Shown: positions 1 through 7,155 of the stretch, piece by piece
How positions within the stretch are numbered: the first letter of the stretch is position 1
Layout: every line of letters starts with the position of its first letter
The notes under the pieces: generated by a model
Databases searched by the model: none
What the model was told of the DNA's origin: nothing
What the model saw: only the letters and a program-made list of their open reading frames with translations
Program-made: the position numbers and the translations under genes
DNA from: Nitrobacter sp. Nb-311A
Lineage (GTDB): Bacteria; Pseudomonadota; Alphaproteobacteria; Rhizobiales; Xanthobacteraceae
NCBI RefSeq assembly: GCF_000152905.1
Contig: NZ_AAMY01000002.1
Location: forward strand, 248,001-312,000
Length of the DNA: 64,000 nt
Reading direction: 5' to 3'

Positions 1-55
1 CTGTCCCACTCGGCTTGCCAGCGCGGTTCGGCGTCACGGGCGTTGTAACGTTCTG
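1..55. repeat. direct repeat, left copy (at least 55 bp, leuS 5' end)
   Basis: Bases 1-55 are identical to 1097-1151. The window edge cuts the left copy. At the right copy, LeuS-like sequence (DRQTIF) continues a little left of 1097, so the true repeat may be longer than 55 bp. It encodes LeuS residues from ERYNARD onward. Confidence 0.95.
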
Positions 56-59
56 GCAT
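1..59 (-). CDS. leuS: leucyl-tRNA synthetase, N-terminal start (partial)
   Basis: ATG at 59 followed by PERYNARDAEPRWQAEWD is the N-terminus of alphaproteobacterial LeuS, which charges tRNA-Leu; the rest lies left of the window. The original start, MTSERYN, survives at 1158 on the far side of the inserted Abi-like gene, so here the first residues are replaced by Met-Pro from the insert. I see no good ribosome site in front of this ATG (CGACCGAAT precedes it), so translation may depend on the upstream Abi-like frame. Confidence 0.7.
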   Translation of the reverse strand, partial: MPERYNARDAEPRWQAEWD

Positions 60-866
60 ATTCGGTCGGATGCGAAAGCTGTCTAACTTTGCATGAAGTG
101 CTTTGGCTTTCGCGTGAACTTCAGAGATTTCGTCTGCTACAAGCCGTTCAAGCGGCGTAGGGCTATCAGATTTCGCTATTCCAAGGTTTTCGACCACGAA
201 TTTAATTCCACGCATCGTGTCATCGTATCGTTTGTGTAAAACAGGCTCGTGATGCGCTAATCGATTCCTTGATTGGTAAATCTGCTCCAAATGACGAGCG
301 ACGTCACCTCTCTTAATTTTCTTATTTGGGAAGACTCTCTTCAACGTCGTTAGCCATAGAGCTTTCTCGTAATCTGGACCGAACAGACCCTTCCAAAAAT
401 AGAGTGTCAGTTCGGCAATTACCTTTCCTTCTGAGACCGTGATTTGCTTTCGTCTCTCTTGGGCGCGGGCTAAATGGGAAAGGTGAGCAGGACGCCCTTT
501 TGGAAAAGCCAAATCGTCGAGTTTGTGTTTTTCCGCCTGCGGAAGCTTCGCATATTCAGCACGCCGCGCACTATCCAGCGCGGCACTGATTTTTTTTGTC
601 TCCCGCTCTCGCCAAGCAAAAGGGGCAGGCGGTTGTTGTAGCCAACGAGGGGTGGCAAAATGTCCACTAAGGTTCTCGCAGATCGAGTTTCTCAAGGCGA
701 TCTCGATTATCGCTGTCACGGTCATTAGAGATGCGCCGAGACTTAGCGTTTCTTGGTGAAGTTCGATTGCCGCCCTCGTAGAGCCAGTGAGTTGCACCAG
801 CCCGCCAAGACGCTCAGGGGACAGGAGTGTGGTTAAAGTTCCAATATCTTCATCACGAATTTTCAT
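1..866 (-). CDS. Abi-like HEPN protein, in-frame with leuS (partial)
   Basis: An open frame from ATG at 866 reads 269 codons without a stop, then continues in the same frame into a LeuS N-terminus (MPERYNARDAEPRW) and off the left edge. The 269 residues look like the Abi_2/AbiD-F family of abortive-infection proteins: an ALRNSI segment near residue 58, and RNRLAHHEP at 200-208, which is the RN-x3-H motif of HEPN ribonucleases. Base and codon use is AT-richer than the neighbours, so recent acquisition is likely. No stop separates it from leuS, so the product is either an Abi-LeuS fusion or two proteins with LeuS starting internally at 59. Family assignment rests on motifs; activity is inference. 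A possible weak ribosome site (AGAG) precedes the ATG. Confidence 0.75.
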   Translation of the reverse strand, partial: MKIRDEDIGTLTTLLSPERLGGLVQLTGSTRAAIELHQETLSLGASLMTVTAIIEIALRNSICENLSGHFATPRWLQQPPAPFAWRERETKKISAALDSARRAEYAKLPQAEKHKLDDLAFPKGRPAHLSHLARAQERRKQITVSEGKVIAELTLYFWKGLFGPDYEKALWLTTLKRVFPNKKIKRGDVARHLEQIYQSRNRLAHHEPVLHKRYDDTMRGIKFVVENLGIAKSDSPTPLERLVADEISEVHAKAKALHAKLDSFRIRPNMPERYNARDAEPRWQAEWD

Positions 867-962
867 TGACTCTATTCCATGGAGGCCGTATCTTTACAGC
901 CGAAAAGTCGAGATCAGATTGGCAGTTGCCTTCGGGCGGACGAATCCTCGACTTCCCATTTT

Positions 963-991
963 AAAGGCCTCCTCTTGTGGGAGGCCTTTTT
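963..991 (+). terminator. rho-independent terminator
   Basis: A perfect 10-bp stem (AAAGGCCTCC at 963-972 with GGAGGCCTTT at 980-989) with a 7-nt loop is followed by a short T run on the plus strand. It lies in the insert upstream of the Abi-like gene. No plus-strand gene precedes it in the window, so it may be left from a larger element or insulate the Abi-like promoter. Confidence 0.7.
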
Positions 992-1096
992 CGTTCCTCC
1001 ATGGAGAGACTAGGAGAAGATAAGCGAGGCAACTCGCCCGAGTACATGCAGCGCCGTGATCGAAGATCGAAACGTCGGATCGTAAAGATCGTCTGC

Positions 1097-1151
1097 CTGT
1101 CCCACTCGGCTTGCCAGCGCGGTTCGGCGTCACGGGCGTTGTAACGTTCTG
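1097..1151. repeat. direct repeat, right copy (leuS 5' end)
   Basis: Identical to bases 1-55. Together the copies bracket the 1,041-bp segment 56-1096, which holds the Abi-like gene and the terminator. Confidence 0.95.
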
Positions 1152-1158
1152 AGGTCAT
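1097..1158 (-). pseudogene. leuS: leuS 5' remnant with original start codon
   Basis: ATG at 1158 reads MTSERYNARDAEPRWQAEWD, the expected native LeuS N-terminus, then DRQTIF before similarity to LeuS is lost. The frame continues about 40 codons of unrelated sequence and stops. This is the promoter-proximal stub left when the Abi-like segment entered leuS, so the native leuS promoter now drives only a short peptide unless transcription reads through into the insert. Confidence 0.8.
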
Positions 1159-1314
1159 GGAATCGCAGTGTTTTTCGTGATTTGCAGGCATTCGACTAGG
1201 CCATGAAAGCGGAGCGGGGGTCAACGGGTTCCGGAGAATGCTCCAGGCAGTTTGCAAGCGGTGTGGTTTTGCGGTGTAAGCGGGGGGACATTTCCCTCCG
1301 TCCGAAGTGACCCG

Positions 1315-2019
1315 ATGGCCGACCTCTCCGCTTTTTCGATCACCCGCCGCTGGCCGGCGGCCTGCCCGGAGCATCTGCAGCTCTATTCGGTGCCGACGCC
1401 CAACGGGGTGAAGGTCTCCATCATGCTGGAGGAAACCGGGCTACCCTATGAGCCGCATTTCGTCGATTTCGGCAGGGACGAACAGAAGAGCCGTGAGTTC
1501 CTCTCGCTCAATCCCAACGGCAAGATTCCCACGATCCTCGATCCCGATGGACCCGGCGGCGAGCCGCTCGTTTTGTTCGAGTCGGGCGCCATTCTGCAAT
1601 ATCTCGCCGAGAAGACCGGACAGTTTCTGCCCGCCGATCCGGCGCGGCGCTGGCAGACCCTGCAATGGCTGCACTTCCAGATGGGCGGCGTCGGGCCGAT
1701 GTTCGGGCAGGTGGGATTCTTCCATAAGTTCGCCGGCAGGGATTTCCAGGACAAGCGGCCGCGCGACCGCTATGTGACGGAATCGACGCGGCTGCTCGGC
1801 GTGATGGACACGCATCTGGCGACGCATCGGTGGTTTGCGGGCGACGATTACACCATCGCGGATGTTTCGATGCTCGGCTGGGTGCGCAACCTGATCGGGT
1901 TCTATGATGCGCGCGATCTCGTCGGGTTCGATCGTTTTCGCCATGTCGGGGGCTGGCTGCAGCGGGGTCTGGCGCGGCCGGCGGTGCAGCGCGGCCTCGC
2001 CATTCCGGCGCGACAATGA
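1315..2019 (+). CDS. glutathione S-transferase family protein
   Basis: A 234-residue cytosolic GST-type protein. The N-terminal thioredoxin-like half has YSVPTPNGVKVSIMLEE and the conserved cis-Pro and ESGAI glutathione-binding segment (LNPNGKIPTI, LFESGAILQYL). The C-terminal helical half carries the DYTIADVSMLGW N-capping box. It resembles the YghU/YfcG (Nu-class) branch, which act as disulfide reductases or peroxidases on glutathione conjugates; the substrate cannot be read. ATG at 1315 gives the usual family length. Its stop overlaps the start of the following PLP-protein gene by four bases (ATGA), implying coupling. Confidence 0.85.
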   Translation: MADLSAFSITRRWPAACPEHLQLYSVPTPNGVKVSIMLEETGLPYEPHFVDFGRDEQKSREFLSLNPNGKIPTILDPDGPGGEPLVLFESGAILQYLAEKTGQFLPADPARRWQTLQWLHFQMGGVGPMFGQVGFFHKFAGRDFQDKRPRDRYVTESTRLLGVMDTHLATHRWFAGDDYTIADVSMLGWVRNLIGFYDARDLVGFDRFRHVGGWLQRGLARPAVQRGLAIPARQ

Positions 2020-2690
2020 CCACTGCTGAAGCAGCGCCGATCAAAGGTCTTGCGTCCGTGGAAGCCGCGATCGTCCGCGCCTGCCGGGACGCGCGGCGCG
2101 ACCGCTCCTCGGTGACGCTGGTGGCGGTGTCGAAAACCTTCGACGCGGAGGCGATCACCCCGGTCATTGCAGCCGGGCAACGGGTTTTCGGCGAGAACCG
2201 CGTGCAGGAGGCGCAGCGAAAGTGGCCCGAGCTGATCGCGGCGCACCCCGGCATCGTGCTGCATCTGATCGGCCCGCTGCAGTCCAACAAGGCGAAGGAT
2301 GCCGTCGCTTTGTTCGACGCCATCCATTCAGTCGATCGCGTGAGCCTTTGTGAAGCGCTGGCCAAGGAAATCGACAGGCAGAACCGCCGACCGGCGCTGT
2401 TCGTGCAAATCAACACCGGCGAGGAGCCGCAGAAGGCCGGCGTCGTTCCGGCGGATGCCGACGACTTCATCGCGCGATGCCGCGATACCTATGGCCTGAC
2501 GATCTCAGGCCTGATGTGCATTCCGCCTGTGGACGAGGCGCCGGCCCCGCATTTCGCGCTCACCGCGAAAATTGCACGGCGCAACGGGCTCGAACAACTG
2601 TCGATGGGAATGAGCGCGGATTTCGCCGTCGCGATCGCTTTGGGCGCGACCCATGTGCGGGTCGGCTCGGCGATTTTCGGGACGCGGTAG
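2016..2690 (+). CDS. YggS/PLPBP family pyridoxal-phosphate homeostasis protein
   Basis: A 224-residue single-domain, alanine-racemase-fold protein. LVAVSKTF near residue 42 contains the PLP-binding lysine, and GENRVQEAQ, HLIGPLQSNK, SVDR and SMGMSADF are family signatures. YggS proteins bind PLP without enzymatic turnover and keep PLP and amino-acid pools balanced. It overlaps the GST gene by 4 bp. In related genomes this gene is commonly near leuS, consistent with leuS lying to the left. Confidence 0.93.
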   Translation: MTTAEAAPIKGLASVEAAIVRACRDARRDRSSVTLVAVSKTFDAEAITPVIAAGQRVFGENRVQEAQRKWPELIAAHPGIVLHLIGPLQSNKAKDAVALFDAIHSVDRVSLCEALAKEIDRQNRRPALFVQINTGEEPQKAGVVPADADDFIARCRDTYGLTISGLMCIPPVDEAPAPHFALTAKIARRNGLEQLSMGMSADFAVAIALGATHVRVGSAIFGTR

Positions 2691-2696
2691 TTCATC

Positions 2697-2721
2697 CTTC
2701 TCCCGCAAGGGGAGGGAAGGG
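2697..2721. repeat. C/G-rich palindromic repeat after yggS
   Basis: CTTCTCCCGCAAGGGGAGG just after the yggS stop can form a small hairpin. It resembles the stems at 27605-27775, 28903-28947 and 44920-44938, a REP-like family. It may serve as a weak terminator between the convergent yggS and L,D-transpeptidase genes, though no T run follows. Confidence 0.5.
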
Positions 2722-2757
2722 TGCGCGGCGCCGCTTTCCGATTCCATGCCAAAGACG

Positions 2758-3306
2758 TCACCCGATCTCGATACGCGTCTGGGGGCCGATCCGCCGTAAC
2801 AGCCGCAGCATGGCGGGTCGCGTCATCGCCACGCATCCGGCGGTCGGGCCAAAATTGTCGCGCGCCAGATGCAGGAACACGGCGCTGCCGCGCCCCGCGA
2901 CGCGGGGGCGGGTGTTGTGATCGATCTCGATGATGAAGTCGTAGAGATGGTCATCGCGCATCAGCCGGTCGCCGGTCATACGAGACGCCAATCGGATCGG
3001 CCGGTTGTAGCGCCGGTCGGCGGGGTCCTCGCACCAGGCGTCAGTGGATGTAATCGCGCGCACAGGCAGAAAGGTCCGTGGCCGCGGATGCCGGTCGGGC
3101 CGCCACCACAACCGGAGGGGCCGGAAGATCCCCCTTGGGGTGCCGCCGTCGCCCTCGCATTTGTTGGCCAGGATGCCGCCGCGGCCGAGCGCTACCGCAA
3201 TCGCGTGTCCTTCCGCGATCAGCCAGCCTCGCTGCCGCCGGCCCGCGGCGGCCCGAATGCGGATCGCCGCAAGCGGCCGATCACGGGAATGTGTCGTGCA
3301 AGGCAT
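2758..3306 (-). CDS. L,D-transpeptidase (YkuD) family protein
   Basis: 182 residues forming a compact YkuD domain, the enzyme class that makes 3-3 cross-links in peptidoglycan or anchors proteins to it. Conserved features are GGTPRGIFRPLRLWWR near 54-69, FLHLAR with His146, and PTAGCVAM with the catalytic Cys158. The nucleophile motif is TAGC instead of the usual SxGC. No clear signal peptide is seen from the chosen ATG, unusual for a periplasmic enzyme, so the start could be misplaced or export may use another route. Convergent with yggS. Confidence 0.8.
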   Translation of the reverse strand: MPCTTHSRDRPLAAIRIRAAAGRRQRGWLIAEGHAIAVALGRGGILANKCEGDGGTPRGIFRPLRLWWRPDRHPRPRTFLPVRAITSTDAWCEDPADRRYNRPIRLASRMTGDRLMRDDHLYDFIIEIDHNTRPRVAGRGSAVFLHLARDNFGPTAGCVAMTRPAMLRLLRRIGPQTRIEIG

Positions 3307-3533
3307 TGAAAAGTCTTGGTTTTGTATGGAATGAGGAAGCTCCGCGCACGCTCTCAGCCGAAACGACGATCCCGCATGTTATGACAGGGACATTCAATTT
3401 TCCCCAGTCTGGAGTAGACTCTGCTTGGATCATGAATCGCTGCAAATTCATGCGTCCGACGAATCGGGATTTAACCTGATGACGGTAGCTGGGCGCCCGC
3501 CGGGTGTCTCCAGCCGCCAGGAGGATTGCATAG

Positions 3534-4220
3534 ATGGCCAACGCCCGCAAAATTCTGATCGTGGACGACGATAACGATTTGCGCGATACGCTGGTCGAGC
3601 AACTGTCGCTGCATGAGGAATTCGAGGCGTCCGCCGTTGATACCGGCGCGAAAGGCGCCAGCGCGGCCAAAGCCTGCTCGCCCGATCTCGTACTGATGGA
3701 CGTCGGCCTGCCTGACACGGACGGCCGCGAAGTGGTGCGCAGCCTGCGCAAGGGCGGCTTCAAGGCCCCGATCATCATGCTCACCGGTCACGATACCGAT
3801 TCGGACACGATTCTGGGCCTTGAGTCCGGCGCCAATGACTATATCGCCAAACCGTTCCGCTTTGCGGTGTTGCTGGCGCGCATCCGCGCACAGTTGCGTC
3901 AGCACGAGGCCAGCGAGGATGCGGTATTTTCGGTCGGACCCTATAGTTTCCGGCCCGGCGCCAAAATGCTCACGATCGCCAATGGCAAGAAGGTGCGGCT
4001 GACCGAGAAGGAAACGGCGATTTTGCGCTTCCTTTACCGGGCAGGGCAAATTCCGGTGTCGCGCGAGACCCTGCTTCAAGAGGTCTGGGGATACAACTCG
4101 GGCGTCACCACGCACACCCTGGAAACTCACATTTACCGGTTGCGGCAGAAGATCGAGACTGACGCCGCCAATCCGGAAATTCTGGTGACCGAAGCCGGCG
4201 GCTACAAGCTGGTGCCGTGA
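3534..4220 (+). CDS. OmpR-family response regulator, CenR-like
   Basis: 228 residues with a receiver domain (acidic pocket DDD at 11-13, phospho-acceptor Asp56 in LMDVGLPD, Thr84, Lys106 in YIAKPF) and a C-terminal winged helix (SRETLLQEVWGY, HIYRLRQKIE). The ILGLESGANDYIAKPF segment and overall length resemble CenR, an essential envelope regulator of Caulobacter and rhizobia; that identity is an inference from remembered similarity. No histidine kinase lies beside it. ATG at 3534 follows a GGAGG ribosome site. Confidence 0.85.
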   Translation: MANARKILIVDDDNDLRDTLVEQLSLHEEFEASAVDTGAKGASAAKACSPDLVLMDVGLPDTDGREVVRSLRKGGFKAPIIMLTGHDTDSDTILGLESGANDYIAKPFRFAVLLARIRAQLRQHEASEDAVFSVGPYSFRPGAKMLTIANGKKVRLTEKETAILRFLYRAGQIPVSRETLLQEVWGYNSGVTTHTLETHIYRLRQKIETDAANPEILVTEAGGYKLVP

Positions 4221-4284
4221 TACTTCGGCGTGTGCTGCGCGAAAGCGGGATCTAACGGGTGCAAATTGCTGGAATCGGACCGCT

Positions 4285-4370
4285 AGAGCCGTTCCGCGGA
4301 AGCGGGACTCTATATTTCGACGCGTTTTCTTTCCGCGAACCGGTATCCACTCCGCTCAAAAACGCTATAG
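4285..4370 (-). repeat. dispersed intergenic palindromic repeat, family A
   Basis: Reverse-orientation copy of the ~100-bp family described at 9660-9759: the core GAACCGGTATCCACTCCGCTC is followed by an AAAACGCTATA end. It lies between the response regulator and the CNB-domain gene. Confidence 0.75.
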
Positions 4371-4437
4371 GTTGACGACTCGTATCAGCTCCCGCCAAAA
4401 CAGTCCTTCGGGGGATCCGGGGCCGAACCGGTTTTGC

Positions 4438-4887
4438 ATGTCGATCGATGATGACGTTGTCCTGCTTGAGCGCGTCACAACCCTGCGCCTGCTGGGCGCC
4501 GAGGCGTTGCGCGTGCTTGCCATCGGGGCCGAACAGCAGCAGTTCGCCAGCGGCTCAATCCTGTTTCGCGCCGGTGACGAGGCGGACGGAGGATATGTCG
4601 TTCAGGACGGCAGCTTTCGTATCCACGTCCCGGACGGCCGCGATCGGGAAGTCATCGTCGAGCGCGGCACGCTGATCGGCGAGCTGGCCTTGATCGTCCC
4701 GATATCGCGGCAGGCCACCGCGATCGCGCGGGAATATTCGATGGTGATCCGCATTTCCCGCGCCCTGTTTCTGCGCGTGCTCGACAGCTATCCCGCCGCC
4801 GCCCGCCGCCTTCGCGACGAACTCGCCAATCGCACCCGGCAAACCACCAGCGACATCCTCATAGCGTCGGCGAAACTGAGTAGTTGA
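4438..4887 (+). CDS. cyclic nucleotide-binding domain protein
   Basis: 149 residues that are essentially one CNB domain: FASGSILFRAGDEADGGYVVQDGSFRI (beta-roll entry), a phosphate-binding-cassette-like stretch LIGELALIVPISRQATAIA, and C-terminal helices. No helix-turn-helix follows, so it is not a complete Crp/Fnr regulator and probably acts through a partner. The PBC lacks an obvious arginine in its usual place, so nucleotide binding is uncertain. An upstream TTG at 4372 would extend it by 22 residues, but ATG at 4438 better fits the domain. Confidence 0.75.
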   Translation: MSIDDDVVLLERVTTLRLLGAEALRVLAIGAEQQQFASGSILFRAGDEADGGYVVQDGSFRIHVPDGRDREVIVERGTLIGELALIVPISRQATAIAREYSMVIRISRALFLRVLDSYPAAARRLRDELANRTRQTTSDILIASAKLSS

Positions 4888-4993
4888 AGCATTGAGCCCG
4901 ACCCGAAAGGGCCGCGCCCGCGCAAAGTGAAGACCGGCTTCATTTTTCGGGATCATGCTCCGATTCAATCAGTCGCGAAAATAGCGTCGGCAC

Positions 4994-5809
4994 TCACACG
5001 TCGATGACCGCCGTCACCGGCACATGATCGGATGGACGCTGCCAGCCGCGGGCGTCGCGGGTGATGCGGAAGTCCCGGATTCCGCTGCGCAGCGCCTCGG
5101 AAACCCAGATATGATCGAGTCTGCGGCCGCGGTCGGAGGCGATCCAGTCGGCGGCGCGATAGCTCCACCACGTATAGATTTTCTCCGACATCGGAATCCG
5201 CGCGCGTGCGATGTCGACCCAATTGCCGTGTTTCTGCACGCCGAGCAACTTCTCGCATTCGATCGGCGTATGCGAGACGATTTTCAGGAGCTGCCTGTGC
5301 GACCAGACGTCGTTCTCATGTGGCGCGACATTAAGATCGCCGACCAGCACATGCCGGTCGCCGTTGCCCGGATGCAGCGGCGCACAGGCTTTCATCTCGT
5401 CGAGAAATTGCAGCTTATGGGCGAACTTCGGATTCATTGCGGGATCGGGAATGTCGCCGCCCGCTGGCACGTAGAAGTTGTGCAGCACCAGCGGTGCGGC
5501 GAGACCCGCCTGGCCGCCGAAGATCACGCTGACGTGGCGGGAATCGATCTTGTCGCAGAACGTGCGGATGTTGCTGGCGTCGAATGGCAGCTTCGAGACC
5601 ACCGCTACCCCGTGATATCCCTTTTGCCCGTTGAGCGCGACGTGGTCATAGCCGAGCTGGCGGAAGCGTTTCAGCGGAAAGGCATCATCGGGGCATTTGG
5701 TCTCCTGCAGGCACAACACGTCCGGCCGCTGCGCTTTCAGAAACTTGGCGACCAGATCGATGCGCAGCCGCACCGAATTGATATTCCAGGTGGTGAAGGT
5801 GAGACGCAT
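4994..5809 (-). CDS. xthA: exodeoxyribonuclease III
   Basis: 271 residues of the endonuclease/exonuclease/phosphatase fold used in base excision repair as AP endonuclease and 3' phosphatase. MRLTFTTWNINSVRLR starts the domain, CLQETK holds the metal-binding Glu36, VGDLNVAPHENDVW the central Asp/Asn, DHIWVS and the terminal PSDHVPV the catalytic Asp-His. ATG at 5809 gives the canonical N-terminus; an in-frame upstream start would add 10 unneeded residues. Confidence 0.93.
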   Translation of the reverse strand: MRLTFTTWNINSVRLRIDLVAKFLKAQRPDVLCLQETKCPDDAFPLKRFRQLGYDHVALNGQKGYHGVAVVSKLPFDASNIRTFCDKIDSRHVSVIFGGQAGLAAPLVLHNFYVPAGGDIPDPAMNPKFAHKLQFLDEMKACAPLHPGNGDRHVLVGDLNVAPHENDVWSHRQLLKIVSHTPIECEKLLGVQKHGNWVDIARARIPMSEKIYTWWSYRAADWIASDRGRRLDHIWVSEALRSGIRDFRITRDARGWQRPSDHVPVTAVIDV

Positions 5810-5902
5810 GGATTCCGGGTGAGGACGTCGACAAATCAATGTGCCGTCATACGCGGGCCTAATCCGCGTATCCGGTGACGACTCTGTGGGCGTGGTCGCG
5901 CC

Positions 5903-6724
5903 TCAGTTGTTCATCGGGGTCGGATAATTGGTATAATCGATTTTGAATAAGGCGGGATCGAGCTTCGCCGTGGAGTTCAGATTGTAGATCGCCACCGTGG
6001 TGTCGTAGCCTTGCGGATCGGTTACGGTCCACTGCTTGAGCTTGCCATCCTTGACTCCGACCATCAGCATGAGGCGGGAGGTGCCGACCAGCGCCTGCTT
6101 CTCTTCGATGATGACGCTGATGTAGAGATCGTCCGACGTCACGGCGACGACGTTGGTGTCCTTCATCAGATCGAGACGGTCCGACAACAGATAGCGCAGC
6201 GGCGTTTGCGACAGCGGGTACACATCCTGGGTCGCGAGTCTGGTGTCGCGAACCACAAGCGACGAACCGTCGGAAATCATCGCGATCGGCGACGGAGGAT
6301 CGTATTCGAACCGTACTTTGCCCGGTTTCTGGATATAAAATTCGCCGGTCGAGCGGCTGCCGTCGGGGCCGACCTGCACGAAATTTCCGGCGAGGGTTCG
6401 CAGCGACGATAGATAGGCACTGACTCGCGCCGCCGCTGCCTTCTGATCCGCGCTGAAAGTTGCAAAAAAATTGGCCGGCACGTTGCGGCGCGGGTCGGGA
6501 ATCACCGGGTCCGGCGGCCGCGTGGTTCCGGTAACCTCCGTCTGGGCCGTCTGCAATACTGGCGCCGCCGGCGCCCTGTTGCGGTTGTGGGGCGCAGGTT
6601 GCGGGATCGGAACGGCTTCGGCGAGGGCAGGCGGAACAAAAGACCCCACGGTCAGTGCCGCCATGAGGCAGACCACGCCGAGGCGCGCGCGGATCGGACG
6701 GCTGGCCGCGGATAAATGTGTCAC
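5903..6724 (-). CDS. LolA-type outer-membrane lipoprotein carrier family protein
   Basis: About 273 residues: a hydrophobic export signal (LGVVCLMAALTVGSF then ALAEA), a proline-rich linker, and a LolA-like beta domain (LAGNFVQVGPDGSRSTGEFYIQKPGKVRFEYDPP, ISDGSSLVVRDTRLATQDVYPLSQTPLRYLL). LolA carries lipoproteins across the periplasm. GTG at 6724 is taken as start; TTG at 6736 has a better placed AGGA ribosome site and would add four residues. The frame stays open far upstream without resemblance to the family. Confidence 0.85.
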   Translation of the reverse strand: MTHLSAASRPIRARLGVVCLMAALTVGSFVPPALAEAVPIPQPAPHNRNRAPAAPVLQTAQTEVTGTTRPPDPVIPDPRRNVPANFFATFSADQKAAAARVSAYLSSLRTLAGNFVQVGPDGSRSTGEFYIQKPGKVRFEYDPPSPIAMISDGSSLVVRDTRLATQDVYPLSQTPLRYLLSDRLDLMKDTNVVAVTSDDLYISVIIEEKQALVGTSRLMLMVGVKDGKLKQWTVTDPQGYDTTVAIYNLNSTAKLDPALFKIDYTNYPTPMNN

Positions 6725-6736
6725 GTCTCTGATCAA

Positions 6737-7155
6737 TGATTCGTCCTGTCCGCCGGAGGCGTTCCTTTTACAGTGCTTCGCGGCGCTGGATATCGCTTTT
6801 TTCCCCGAGCGGATCCAGCGGATGGCCGGCGCGCGGGAGTTCACCTCGATTGCGCTGAACCCGATACCAGCCGGATCCCTTTGATCGACCGCGACCTTGT
6901 CCGAAAACCGGCTTCCCCTTTCAACGATCATGAGCGGATGGAAAGCTGCCGCCTGGATAGTCCGGTTTGGACCGGCTCCTGGAAGCGGAATGAGGAAAAG
7001 TGGGTGGCGGCTTTCCGCCCGCAGTCCGCTTCTCATACTATTGGAATTGACGTTCATGATTTGGGATCGATTCGATCCGGGATCGTCGCGATCTAGCTTG
7101 GCGCTGTGGCGATTTCGCGGCTCCGAAAATTCGATCATCGTCATGCCGCCCTGGA
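6737..7155. other. intergenic stretch without a recognised gene
   Basis: Between the LolA-type gene and the end of ftsK. It holds fragments like repeat family B (GAAAACCGG next to GATCATG, near 6905-6935) and no credible reading frame of its own. The ftsK-side end has no obvious T-tailed hairpin. Confidence 0.5.
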
